Source: an uncultured Bacteroidales bacterium (GTDB lineage: Bacteria > Bacteroidota > Bacteroidia > Bacteroidales > Bacteroidaceae). Taken from it: a DNA stretch of 34,891 nt. The notes below the pieces were generated by a model that was not told the DNA's origin, ran no database searches, and saw only the letters and a program-made list of their open reading frames with translations. The DNA lies in NCBI GenBank assembly GCA_902774335.1, contig CACYHW010000022.1, positions 1 to 34,891 on the forward strand, read 5' to 3'. Both the position numbers and the translations under genes were made by a program. This document shows, piece by piece, positions 27,001 to 34,570 of the stretch (position 1 is the stretch's first letter; the number at the start of each line of letters is the position of its first letter).

Positions 27001-28073
27001 CAACTGACGATGAGATCACTGCTGCTACAAAGGCAGTTCTGGATGGAACCATGCCGTATGATTCATACGTTGCAGGTGTTGAGTCATCAACCGTAGGTCT
27101 GAAGGCTCTTGTTGAGCTGGCTGACGAGCTTGAGGTTGTAGTTTACGAGGACGAGGATCTTGAGGCTGCTCTCAAGGCTCGCGTTGAGGCTACCATCTCT
27201 GATGATCAGGATCTTGCCGCTATCTACAAGCAGGCTATTAAGATTGCTCTCTATCAGATGATTGCTGACGGCGACTTCAAGGAGAACGATGAAATCGACC
27301 TGACTGGCTTCATCCGCAACTTCAACCTGTACGGTGCTGCTATCCTTGACGAGGATGTTGAGCATTACAACTACCAGTGGGGTACTCCTCACGATCGTTG
27401 GAGAATGATCGCTAACCACGAGTCAACTGATGCATTCCCCGGTTGGACAACAACTGCAGCTGGCGGTAACGTTCACGTAGGTAGCGAGGCAATCGACTGG
27501 AATTCACCTAAGGCTCCTGTTTACGAGGCTTACATCGGTTCAGACTGGTCTTCAGCTGTAACCATCAAGCAGACTCTTGCTGATCTGCCCGCAGGTCTCT
27601 ATCAGCTCGGTGCCGGATTCAACTTTGATCAGGATGCCGGTAAGGACAAGAGCAAGCTCTATGCAATCAATGACACTGTAACCTATCAGAATGTTATCAC
27701 TTACAGCTCTAAGAGTTCTGAAGTTCCTTCAGCTGCTAACCAGTTCGTTGACAGCATCAAGGTTGCCGATGGTGACGTTGTTGTAATCGGTGCTGAGATT
27801 GGAAGCTACAACTCATGGACCAGACTTGATAACTTCGAACTGAAGTTCATCGGTAAGGATGCTGATTTCAACTATGCAGCTGCTATTGACGCCGAGAAGG
27901 CTAAGCTGGCTACTCTGTTGACATTCGTTGAGGCTGCCGGTCAGGATGCTTCTGTAAGCTACTACGGCATCGACGGTGTTCCTGTTGCAGCTCCTAAGGC
28001 TGGTGCTATCACAATCAAGGTTACTGACCTTGGCGGTGGCAAGCTCCAGGTAGAAAAGATACTTGTAAAGTAA
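24039..28073 (+). CDS. Large secreted multidomain protein, paralogue 1 (intact)
   Basis: I do not recognise this 1344-residue family by name. A Sec signal peptide (MKKRDFLFLGLILAAVPVGA) has no lipobox. The order that can be seen is: an N-terminal beta domain, probably of jelly-roll type, from FTQNFEP to FDVDNIAITKS (to about 335); a region with the YHDDGYMYMWSKD block (about 395) and an Ig-like strand set; and a second beta domain (about 625-800). A helical acidic region follows (about 800-1100), rich in Asp/Glu with FIVAR-like repeats, then a third beta domain with FPGWTTTAAGGN (about 1130). A short C-terminal tail (YYGIDGVPVAAPKAG ... VEKILVK) resembles the end of surface-sorted Bacteroidota proteins. 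There is no catalytic motif. A binding or adhesion role is only an inference. It is the intact reference for the two broken copies downstream. Confidence 0.8.
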   Translation: MKKRDFLFLGLILAAVPVGAQRPVETPQDAKVIFTQNFEPEDETMSAEEAWDAWQAKVWDTITSLNFYNRASSGNINPSADINIYDGSDDWKIGYVRTDSIIPLKNGVVITDANVADWPEDLAKIVTDETSERAQAFDKYGEDGGKYVFRYISGKPTIASSQYGEYYNNVSAAYRRNLFVRGLDIEDNTSYRVTLFIKGKAQGTTKPKFYLNMMRGYFNSECDFSMGYVDNNKDNHPLEYSTAFSLTKEDFTGEWEKVTFMTHYLTDSISNAYIFTKNGYWWSGRWWATDAEGKTYDYIQQPDKFFLRLSFASDSTTFDVDNIAITKSTIGGVEHDGTMIRVNFGYDTNLKTLADNAYKSTGVAAIELPGQYFSVFGKAKANGRWVPIEINSAEYHDDGYMYMWSKDTQGAGGAIYQNPFTSYDSVFVSFTNPVDDDAICLKYSGEKFPYALDTTWIKEGKKLRGFSNELSVPNPNIIRNQYGKRVYSMKMLPPVLVDQQYEKNSFQLDGSITSMDFKFSRPVMFDEVPSTTTEEALLKVTKGGVTEFWFASSATGQADSTITFTRQQADITKNGALIGDYTFELCGIQGIGTDYAENEIIDYSFGNTIMATDVASIDFSSLDESAGYTQNLSELGIEGLSGDRCAAKIKSFTGAYTTGIMWGLYGQNTGAENNKDKCCKLIYSFEAPADGKYAVAFDMTGCQKGSWNDDANMVVFLRDADGNDLAKESYGGTGIKPNEGGDVNEVKSYTISANLKAGVNKLVITLPNEGSWGGGHKGGKILFGLSIQSNFTNGYPYVKSLNAAMAGLNSKIEFAEDDEDKYTGAAYDNAVAVAEFYEDFTDTKPSRYNTVTDSLSKAASTLQARFDLVAALDKEYDRAIDTIASFEDDDERADFTDMVVFDELYDLVSEVEELIYSDMTDDSIKGVTKMVQDALTAIDNRMKLIGTFNSQLAATEKSIDDAKFDGIQQYADMVAVYNNYKNFDLVGSTDDEITAATKAVLDGTMPYDSYVAGVESSTVGLKALVELADELEVVVYEDEDLEAALKARVEATISDDQDLAAIYKQAIKIALYQMIADGDFKENDEIDLTGFIRNFNLYGAAILDEDVEHYNYQWGTPHDRWRMIANHESTDAFPGWTTTAAGGNVHVGSEAIDWNSPKAPVYEAYIGSDWSSAVTIKQTLADLPAGLYQLGAGFNFDQDAGKDKSKLYAINDTVTYQNVITYSSKSSEVPSAANQFVDSIKVADGDVVVIGAEIGSYNSWTRLDNFELKFIGKDADFNYAAAIDAEKAKLATLLTFVEAAGQDASVSYYGIDGVPVAAPKAGAITIKVTDLGGGKLQVEKILVK

Positions 28074-28097
28074 TCTATATAAGTATTCCCTAAATCG

Positions 28098-28137
28098 ACC
28101 GGCGGATGGCGTAGGCTGTCCGCCGGTTGTGTTTTTT
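28098..28137 (+). terminator. Terminator after paralogue 1
   Basis: ACCGGCGGA (28098-28106) pairs perfectly with TCCGCCGGT (28119-28127), followed by TGTG and six T. Confidence 0.88.
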
Positions 28138-28210
28138 AATAACACAGTTAAAGATTGATAAATGATTGTGAATAGCGGATTGCTGCAGTCTATCCATTCT
28201 GAAATAATCT

Positions 28211-28218
28211 TACCTTTG
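28211..28218 (+). promoter_or_regulatory. Probable promoter -7 box of paralogue 2 (TACCTTTG)
   Basis: TACCTTTG matches the -7 consensus and lies 101 bp before the ATG, implying a leader of about 95 nt that ends in the TTTATTAACC motif. No clear -33 box is seen. The rest of the 28138-28319 gap holds no gene I can support. Confidence 0.5.
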
Positions 28219-28319
28219 CTCTTAGCAAGTTTTAGTAGAATAGTCCTTTGGAACACCCTTTATTTATGCTTAACATACGTATTTTTAATACTTTTTTATT
28301 AACCTAAAAACTTTTTCTA

Positions 28320-30359
28320 ATGAAGAAATTTTACTTGTTGTTAACGGGTGCCCTGTTAACGACCTTAAGTGTCGTATCCCAGCGCCCGCAATCTACGGAC
28401 AATGATCCGAAATTGATCTTTACCCAAGACTTTGAGCCTTCAAGTGAAGGTTTGTCTGCCGAGGATGCATGGGCAGAATGGCAGGCCACTCCGGTAGATA
28501 CCATTAAAGAACTCTATTATTACAACCGTACCGGAAGCGGTAACGTGAACAAGGTTGATATCTATGACGGCACATCCGATTGGAACCTTGGCGTTCTGAG
28601 AACAGACTCAACTACTGTCGGCTACGAGGCAGGCAGCGGTATCATTCTTTTGAACGGTGTTGTTGTTACAAACAATAAGGATGATAAGGCTAATGGATAT
28701 TATGATGGTGATACATATGGAATCAAGGCTGACGGTTCAGAGAGCGAGCGCGCCAAGGCATTTGAGAAATATGCCGAGGATGGTGGCAGCTACTACTTCT
28801 CTTATACCTCAGGTAATGCCGACGGTGCCGACGGTTACAGCAGCGGTGTAGTTCCCAACTACCGTCGTGACCTGTTCGTACGCGGTCTTCCCATTGAGGA
28901 CAACTCTTCATATCGTCTTACCTTCTTTATCAAGGCCAATAAGCTGGGTAGCACAAAGCCTACCTTCTATGCTGATGTAATGCGTGGTTACTACAACTCT
29001 GAGAAGCCTTTCTCACTGGGTCTGGCCAGTGACGCTGCCACATTTGAGTACAAGAAGGAGAAATTCAACGGTCAGTGGGAGAAGGTTACCTTCATGACCT
29101 ACTACCTGAACGACTCCATTGCCGACGCATTTGTTTACGCCGCCGGTTATTGGTGGGGTTCAAGCTGGACATACAATTACAACGGTCGTGACTATAACTA
29201 CATTAAGCAGCCCGACAAGTTCTTTGTACGTTTGTCATTTGCATCCGATAGTACTGCTTTCGAGCTTGATAACCTGACACTTACCAAGTCATGGATCGGC
29301 GGTGTCGAGCATACCGGCAACATGATCCGTGTAGACTTCGGTTACGAGACCAACCTGCTTGAGCTGGCTGCAGCCGCCGAGGCTGAGACCAACATCGCAG
29401 CAGTTGAGCTTCCCGGTCAGTACTTCAGCGTATCAGGTTATATCAAGAACCGCGGCTGGTATCCCATCGAGATCGAGTCGGCCGAGTACCACGATGACGG
29501 TTACATGTACATGTGGTCAAAGGACAGTGAGTCAGGCGGAAAGAAGTATCCTAACCCCTTCACTTCTTATGACACCGTGCTTGTAAGCTTCATCAACCCC
29601 GTTGACAACGAGAAGATTTGCCTTAAGTACGACGGTTCAACCTATCCCTGCGCTCTCGACAAGGAGTGGGTTGATGCCGGCAAGACAGTCAAGAACTTCA
29701 CCAACGAGCCTTCAAAGCTGAACCCCAATATCGAATATAACCAGTTCGGCAAGAAGGTTTACTCCTTCAAGCAGCTTCCTCCTGTTATCCAGTCTTATCC
29801 TTTCGAGAAGGGTTCATTCGGTCTGGAGGCCTTCAACCAGATTACCGTTGGTATGTCAAGAGTAATCGAGTATGAGGAGAACGCCACCGAGCAGTCAGAG
29901 AAGGCATTCCTTCGCGTTACCAAGGCCGGTGTCAAGGAGATATGGACTGTAAGCGAGTCAACCGATAACAGTGCAACATTTGTTCGCAGCACTGCCGATA
30001 TCAACAAGAACGGCGCCCTGGTTGGTGACTACAAGTTCGAGTTCATGAACCTTAAGGGTATCGGAACCGATTATGCCAAGACCCAGACTGTTGAGTACGG
30101 CTTTGGTCACTTTGACCATAATCCCAAGATTGAGGCTGTTTTCCAGTCTGACTTCAAGGAGAGTAGTAATGCTACCCAGTCTGTTCCTACCGGTGCTGCT
30201 ATCTGGAACGGTAAGGATGCGTTTACCGTTGGTGACGGATCGGCTATGGGTACCAAGAGCCGTCTGTTCTGGACAAATCCCGCTTCGGGCTTCACCTCAG
30301 GTTTCTATATCTCAGGTCGTGCCGAGGGACGGTCACATGGTATATGGTGTAGATGCTAA
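28320..30359 (+). CDS. Secreted multidomain protein, paralogue 2, 5' part of a frameshifted gene
   Basis: This frame encodes a signal peptide (MKKFYLLLTGALLTTLSVVS) and the N-terminal half of the same family as paralogue 1. Shared blocks include QDFEPSSEGLSAEDAW, YRRDLFVRGLPIEDNSSYR and YHDDGYMYMWSKD. Homology runs to SGFYISGRAE, then the frame reads 11 unrelated residues to a stop at 30359. Dropping one G from the GGG at 30326-30328 would give RAE-DGHMVYGVDAND and join it cleanly to the following frame. The repaired protein would have 1315 residues, close to the 1344 of paralogue 1. The break may be a true mutation or an assembly error. Confidence 0.8.
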   Translation: MKKFYLLLTGALLTTLSVVSQRPQSTDNDPKLIFTQDFEPSSEGLSAEDAWAEWQATPVDTIKELYYYNRTGSGNVNKVDIYDGTSDWNLGVLRTDSTTVGYEAGSGIILLNGVVVTNNKDDKANGYYDGDTYGIKADGSESERAKAFEKYAEDGGSYYFSYTSGNADGADGYSSGVVPNYRRDLFVRGLPIEDNSSYRLTFFIKANKLGSTKPTFYADVMRGYYNSEKPFSLGLASDAATFEYKKEKFNGQWEKVTFMTYYLNDSIADAFVYAAGYWWGSSWTYNYNGRDYNYIKQPDKFFVRLSFASDSTAFELDNLTLTKSWIGGVEHTGNMIRVDFGYETNLLELAAAAEAETNIAAVELPGQYFSVSGYIKNRGWYPIEIESAEYHDDGYMYMWSKDSESGGKKYPNPFTSYDTVLVSFINPVDNEKICLKYDGSTYPCALDKEWVDAGKTVKNFTNEPSKLNPNIEYNQFGKKVYSFKQLPPVIQSYPFEKGSFGLEAFNQITVGMSRVIEYEENATEQSEKAFLRVTKAGVKEIWTVSESTDNSATFVRSTADINKNGALVGDYKFEFMNLKGIGTDYAKTQTVEYGFGHFDHNPKIEAVFQSDFKESSNATQSVPTGAAIWNGKDAFTVGDGSAMGTKSRLFWTNPASGFTSGFYISGRAEGRSHGIWCRC

Positions 30360-32268
30360 CGATCCTATCACTCTTAAGGCCGGTGTAACCTATTCTATCA
30401 CCTTCAGTGCCGCATATTGGGATAACGCTTGTGAGACCAACCTCTACATCTATCCTAACACATTTGCTGCCGATAAGCTGTCGGAGATCAAGAGCCTTTC
30501 TACAGAGAACAAGACTCTGATAGCAACATTCACTCCCAGTGTAAAGGCTCCTTACAACACCATTCAGAAATATGATCCTCCTTACGGAAGCTGGCCTAAC
30601 GGAACCGAGTCATTCTCATTCCAGTTCACTGTTCCTGCCAACGGAAACTATCTGCTGGAGTGGGAGGTAATGAAGAACAGCACCAACGGTCTCCTTCTGA
30701 GTGACTTTAATGAGATGTACTACGGTACTCAGTATGACGCTCTTTCCGCAGTAGCCGAGGAATACTTCTATGAGAACTGGGAGAGCACCAAACCCAGCGA
30801 CTATGATGCTGCCACCGCAGTCGTTGACAACGAGCTCAAGCTGATGCAGCTTCGTGTTGATACAGTTGACCTGTACTATACAACCGAGAACAAGGCTTAT
30901 GACAAGCTCGCCGAGTTTGACGGTGACACCGAGGGCTTAACCGATCTTGAGGCATTCGTAGCCCTTGACGATATGGTTTACGATAATGAGGATCTTGACA
31001 TCACCGAGCTCACCAACTCCGAGATAACTGCCGCCATCAAGGCTTACGAGGATGCTATCAAGGCTCTTGACGACAGAATTGCCCTGATGGAGAAGTTTGA
31101 TGCCAAACTCAAGGAGGTCAAGGCTCTTGTTGAGGCTGATGATGCCCGTACAGAGTATGCCGAGTATGCAGTAATGGTTAGAGCTTACAACACTGCCGAT
31201 GCATATGACCAGATTACTCCGACCGATGCCGAGTACACTGAGGCTTACAACGCTCTTTGCGAGGGTGAGAACGCCTATGTATTCAAGGTTGACGGTGTTG
31301 ACGCTCTGAGCAGACAGGCCAAGGAACTCTATGCTCTTGCCGATTCATTGGGTTATAAGTTCAGTGATGATATCAAGGCTCGTGTTGCAGCTCTTACCTT
31401 CAAGGATGAGGCTCTGGAGAATGTTCTCCGTGAGGCTGCAGTTCTCCAGATCTACAAGATCTTTGCATCGGACGACGAGGAGAAGAAGGCTGCTCTTGCC
31501 GATAACTTTGATGTAAGTGCCCTTGTTCCCAACTACTTCCTCTATAACGATGCTCAGGTTGGCCGCGATATGGAGGACAACAGCGGTACATGGGGTATCA
31601 AGAAGGAGGCTAACTCAACTGCATTCCCGGGTTGGACCATCACTCCTACCGGCGGTAACTGGTATCCCACCAAGGAGGCTGACGTAGCTAACGAAGGCAA
31701 GGTGGCATGGGATGTTGAAGGTCATATCTATGCCGGCGGCCTGAGATGCGGAAAGCAGACTCAGGGTAATATTGATGCTGTAATTGAGGGTCTTCCCCAG
31801 GCATTCTACTGGTTCGGATTCTATGGTTCTAACCAGACTTCGAATGTAAGTGCTGTTGTTGAGGGTGATACAATTTTCTACAATGACAACATCAAGTACA
31901 TGGAAAATGCCGGTGGCAACAAGTTCAACAACAAGACTGTCGGTGTTGACTCTGTCAAGGTATCCACAACTCTCAAGTTCTCTCTCAAGCAGACTTCGGG
32001 CAGTAGCAGTATGTTTGATATCAGATACTTTGTACTCTATCTGCGCGGTCAGCAGCAGGGTGTTGACTATGCAGCTCTTGTAACTGCTCAGGAGGCTAAG
32101 GTTGCCGACCTGCTTACATTCGCTGATGCTCCTGCAGCTGAAGAGAGTGTACAGTACTTCAACCTGGGCGGTGCTCCTATCGCCGCTCCCAAGGCTGGTG
32201 ACATTGTAATCAAGCGCACTGTTCTGAGCAACGGAACGGCTGTTGTTGAGAAGGTTCTTGTAAAGTAA
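30337..32268 (+). CDS. Secreted multidomain protein, paralogue 2, 3' part of the frameshifted gene
   Basis: This +1 frame continues the family homology from GHMVYGVDANDPITLKAGV. It covers the second beta domain (YWDNACETNLYIYPNTF), the acidic helical region (KPSDYDAATAVVDNEL onward), the third beta domain with AFPGWTITPTGGNWYP, and the C-terminal tail QYFNLGGAPIAAPKAG ... VEKVLVK. The given start is the first in-frame ATG after the break and is only nominal. On its own the fragment has no signal peptide and would not be exported, so it is best read as the second half of one gene starting at 28320. The open frame extends upstream to 30073, but that stretch overlaps the 5' part in another frame and shows no homology. 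Confidence 0.75.
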   Translation: MVYGVDANDPITLKAGVTYSITFSAAYWDNACETNLYIYPNTFAADKLSEIKSLSTENKTLIATFTPSVKAPYNTIQKYDPPYGSWPNGTESFSFQFTVPANGNYLLEWEVMKNSTNGLLLSDFNEMYYGTQYDALSAVAEEYFYENWESTKPSDYDAATAVVDNELKLMQLRVDTVDLYYTTENKAYDKLAEFDGDTEGLTDLEAFVALDDMVYDNEDLDITELTNSEITAAIKAYEDAIKALDDRIALMEKFDAKLKEVKALVEADDARTEYAEYAVMVRAYNTADAYDQITPTDAEYTEAYNALCEGENAYVFKVDGVDALSRQAKELYALADSLGYKFSDDIKARVAALTFKDEALENVLREAAVLQIYKIFASDDEEKKAALADNFDVSALVPNYFLYNDAQVGRDMEDNSGTWGIKKEANSTAFPGWTITPTGGNWYPTKEADVANEGKVAWDVEGHIYAGGLRCGKQTQGNIDAVIEGLPQAFYWFGFYGSNQTSNVSAVVEGDTIFYNDNIKYMENAGGNKFNNKTVGVDSVKVSTTLKFSLKQTSGSSSMFDIRYFVLYLRGQQQGVDYAALVTAQEAKVADLLTFADAPAAEESVQYFNLGGAPIAAPKAGDIVIKRTVLSNGTAVVEKVLVK

Positions 32269-32289
32269 TTTACTGAATACTATTTAGTT

Positions 32290-32330
32290 GAACCGGCAGG
32301 GGAATTATAACCCCGTGCCGGTTCTTTTTT
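32290..32330 (+). terminator. Terminator after paralogue 2
   Basis: GAACCGGCA-GGGG (32290-32302) pairs with CCCC-G-TGCCGGTTC (32311-32324) with a single bulged G, followed by six T. Confidence 0.88.
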
Positions 32331-32452
32331 ATTCCTGGCCCTTTTTACCCCCGATGTGCCCTCTGATACCTTCACGTCCGTTTTTCCTGTTAAAATATGT
32401 TAATATCAAAATAATTCTTAAACTGTCATAAACCTTTTAACAATTAAATCGA

Positions 32453-32460
32453 TACTTTTG
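32453..32460 (+). promoter_or_regulatory. Probable promoter -7 box of paralogue 3 (TACTTTTG)
   Basis: TACTTTTG fits TAnnTTTG and lies 73 bp before the ATG at 32534. The leader contains two ATTAACCTAAT-type repeats (32497-32506 and 32510-32519). The gap 32331-32452 shows nothing else I can support. Confidence 0.5.
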
Positions 32461-32533
32461 AGTTCTTGAAGAACTGAAATCAGACAAGTTAAATACATTA
32501 TTAACCTAATTTATTAACCTAATTCAAATCCTT

Positions 32534-34570
32534 ATGAAGAAATTTTACTTGTTTTTATCAGGTGCAATGCTGATGTCACTGCCCGTGATGTCTCAGCAGA
32601 AGCCTGCAGCAACTGAAAATGACCCTAAGGTTATTTTTGTCCAGGACTTTGAGCCTTCAAGCAGTGGTTTGTCGGCCGAGGATGCTTGGCAGGAATGGCA
32701 GACCACCCCGGTGGATACCATCCGTGAACTTTACTATTACAACCGTATTGCTACCGGTACAGTAAGCAATGCTAACATCTATGACGGTACCGATGACTGG
32801 AATATTGCTTTCGTGAGAACAGACTCTACTACCGAAGGTTATGAGCCCGGAAGCGGTATTATCCTTAAAAACGGTGTTGTTGTAACAAACAACAAGAATG
32901 ATAAGGCCAATGATATTTACAACGAGGAGGTATATGGTATCAAGGCTGACGGTGATAACATTGAGCGTGCTCAGGCATTTGAAAAGTACGGTGAGGATGG
33001 TGGTGATTACTACTTCTCCTATACTTCAGGTAATGCCGACGGTGCCGACGGTTACAGCAGCGGCGTAGTTCCCAACTACCGTCGTGACCTGTTCGTACGC
33101 GGTCTGCCTATTGAGGACAACTCATCTTACCGTCTGACATTCTACATCAAGGCAACCAAGCTTGGTAGCACAAAGCCTACCTTCTATGCCGATGTAATGC
33201 GTGGTTACTATAACTCAGAGAAGCCTTTCTCTCTTGATCTCACCAACGGTGCTGCCACCTTCGAGTACAAGAAGGAGAAGTTCACCGGCGATTGGGAGAA
33301 GGTTACCTTTATGACTTACTACCAGAATGACTCTATTGCCGATGGTTATGTTTATGCAAAGGGTTACTACTGGTACAATGATTGGAACTATACCTACAAT
33401 GGTAAGGGATATACCTGCATCAAGCAGCCTGACAAGTTCTTTGTACGTCTGTCATTTGCTTCCGATAGTACTGCATTCGAACTTGATAACCTGTCACTTA
33501 CCAAATCATGGATTGGCGGCGTCGAGCATACCGGTAACATGATCCGTGTAGACTTCGGTTACGAGACCAACCTGCTTGAGCTGGCTGCAGCCGCCGAGGC
33601 TGAGACCAACATCGCAGCAGTTGAGCTCCCCGGTCAGTATTTTGAAGTATCAGGTTATGTAAAGGGTCGTGGATGGTATCCTATAGCCATTGAGTCTGCA
33701 GAGTACCACGATGACGGTTACATGTACATGTGGTCAAAGGATGTTGATGCTGGTGGTGGCAGATTGGTTCCCAACCCCTTCACATCTTATGATACCGTGC
33801 TTGTAAGCTTCATCAACCCCGTTGACAACGAGAAGATTTGCCTTAAGTACGATGGTTCAACTTATCCCTGCGCTCTCGATAAGGAGTGGGTTGATGCCGG
33901 CAAGACAGTCAAGAACTTCACCAACGAGCCTTCAAAGAAGAACCCCAACATCACAGTTAACCAGTTCGGAAAGAAGGTTTACTCAATGAAGCAGCTTCCT
34001 CCTGTAATCCAGTCACTTCCCTTCGAAAAGGGTTCATTCGGTCTGGAGGCCTTCAACCAGATTACCATTGGTATGTCAAGAGTAATCGAGTACGAGGCAA
34101 ACGCTACCGAGCAGTCAGAGCTTGGATTCCTCCGCGTTACCAAGGCTGGTGTCAAGGAGATCTGGACTGTAAGCGAGTCAACCGACAGCACAGCAACATT
34201 TGTACGTAGCGCTTCCGATATCAACAAGAACGGCGCCCTGGTTGGTGACTACAAGTTCGAGTTCATGAACCTTAAGGGTGTCGGAACCGACTATGCCAAG
34301 ACTCAGACCATTGAGTACGGCTTCGGTGACTTCAATCATAACCCCAGCATCGAGGTTGTATACGCTACCGACTTCAAGGAGAGCAGTGTTGCCACACAGT
34401 CTGTTCCCACCGGTGCCGTTATCTGGAACGGTAAGGATGCATTCACCATTGGTGACGGATCGGCTATGGGTACCAAGAGCCGTCTGTTCTGGACAAATCC
34501 CGCTTCGGGCTTCACCTCAGGTTTCTATATCTCAGGTCGTGCCGAGGTATTGCTCTCACTGCAGGTGTAA
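32534..34570 (+). CDS. Secreted multidomain protein, paralogue 3, 5' part of a broken gene
   Basis: A signal peptide (MKKFYLFLSGAMLMSLPVMS) is followed by the N-terminal half of the family, very close to paralogue 2 throughout and identical to it at the DNA level in some stretches (92 bp at 33536-33627, 99 bp at 34449-34547). As in paralogue 2, homology ends at SGFYISGRAE. The frame then reads VLLSLQV and stops at 34570. Compared with the repaired paralogue 2, about 37 bp is missing between the G at 34547 and the T at 34548, and this shifts the frame. The gene has its own promoter-like box. It is not known whether the break exists in the living genome. Confidence 0.8.
   Translation: MKKFYLFLSGAMLMSLPVMSQQKPAATENDPKVIFVQDFEPSSSGLSAEDAWQEWQTTPVDTIRELYYYNRIATGTVSNANIYDGTDDWNIAFVRTDSTTEGYEPGSGIILKNGVVVTNNKNDKANDIYNEEVYGIKADGDNIERAQAFEKYGEDGGDYYFSYTSGNADGADGYSSGVVPNYRRDLFVRGLPIEDNSSYRLTFYIKATKLGSTKPTFYADVMRGYYNSEKPFSLDLTNGAATFEYKKEKFTGDWEKVTFMTYYQNDSIADGYVYAKGYYWYNDWNYTYNGKGYTCIKQPDKFFVRLSFASDSTAFELDNLSLTKSWIGGVEHTGNMIRVDFGYETNLLELAAAAEAETNIAAVELPGQYFEVSGYVKGRGWYPIAIESAEYHDDGYMYMWSKDVDAGGGRLVPNPFTSYDTVLVSFINPVDNEKICLKYDGSTYPCALDKEWVDAGKTVKNFTNEPSKKNPNITVNQFGKKVYSMKQLPPVIQSLPFEKGSFGLEAFNQITIGMSRVIEYEANATEQSELGFLRVTKAGVKEIWTVSESTDSTATFVRSASDINKNGALVGDYKFEFMNLKGVGTDYAKTQTIEYGFGDFNHNPSIEVVYATDFKESSVATQSVPTGAVIWNGKDAFTIGDGSAMGTKSRLFWTNPASGFTSGFYISGRAEVLLSLQV

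Noticed and set aside
30073-30336. 5' end of the open frame that carries the second half of paralogue 2
   Set aside because: This part overlaps the true coding frame of the 5' half and has no similarity to the family, so it is read as a shadow.
30321-30345. Programmed ribosomal frameshift joining the two halves of paralogue 2
   Set aside because: No slippery heptamer or downstream pseudoknot is apparent, and the homologous site in copy 3 has a deletion instead. Copy 1 encodes the whole protein in one frame.
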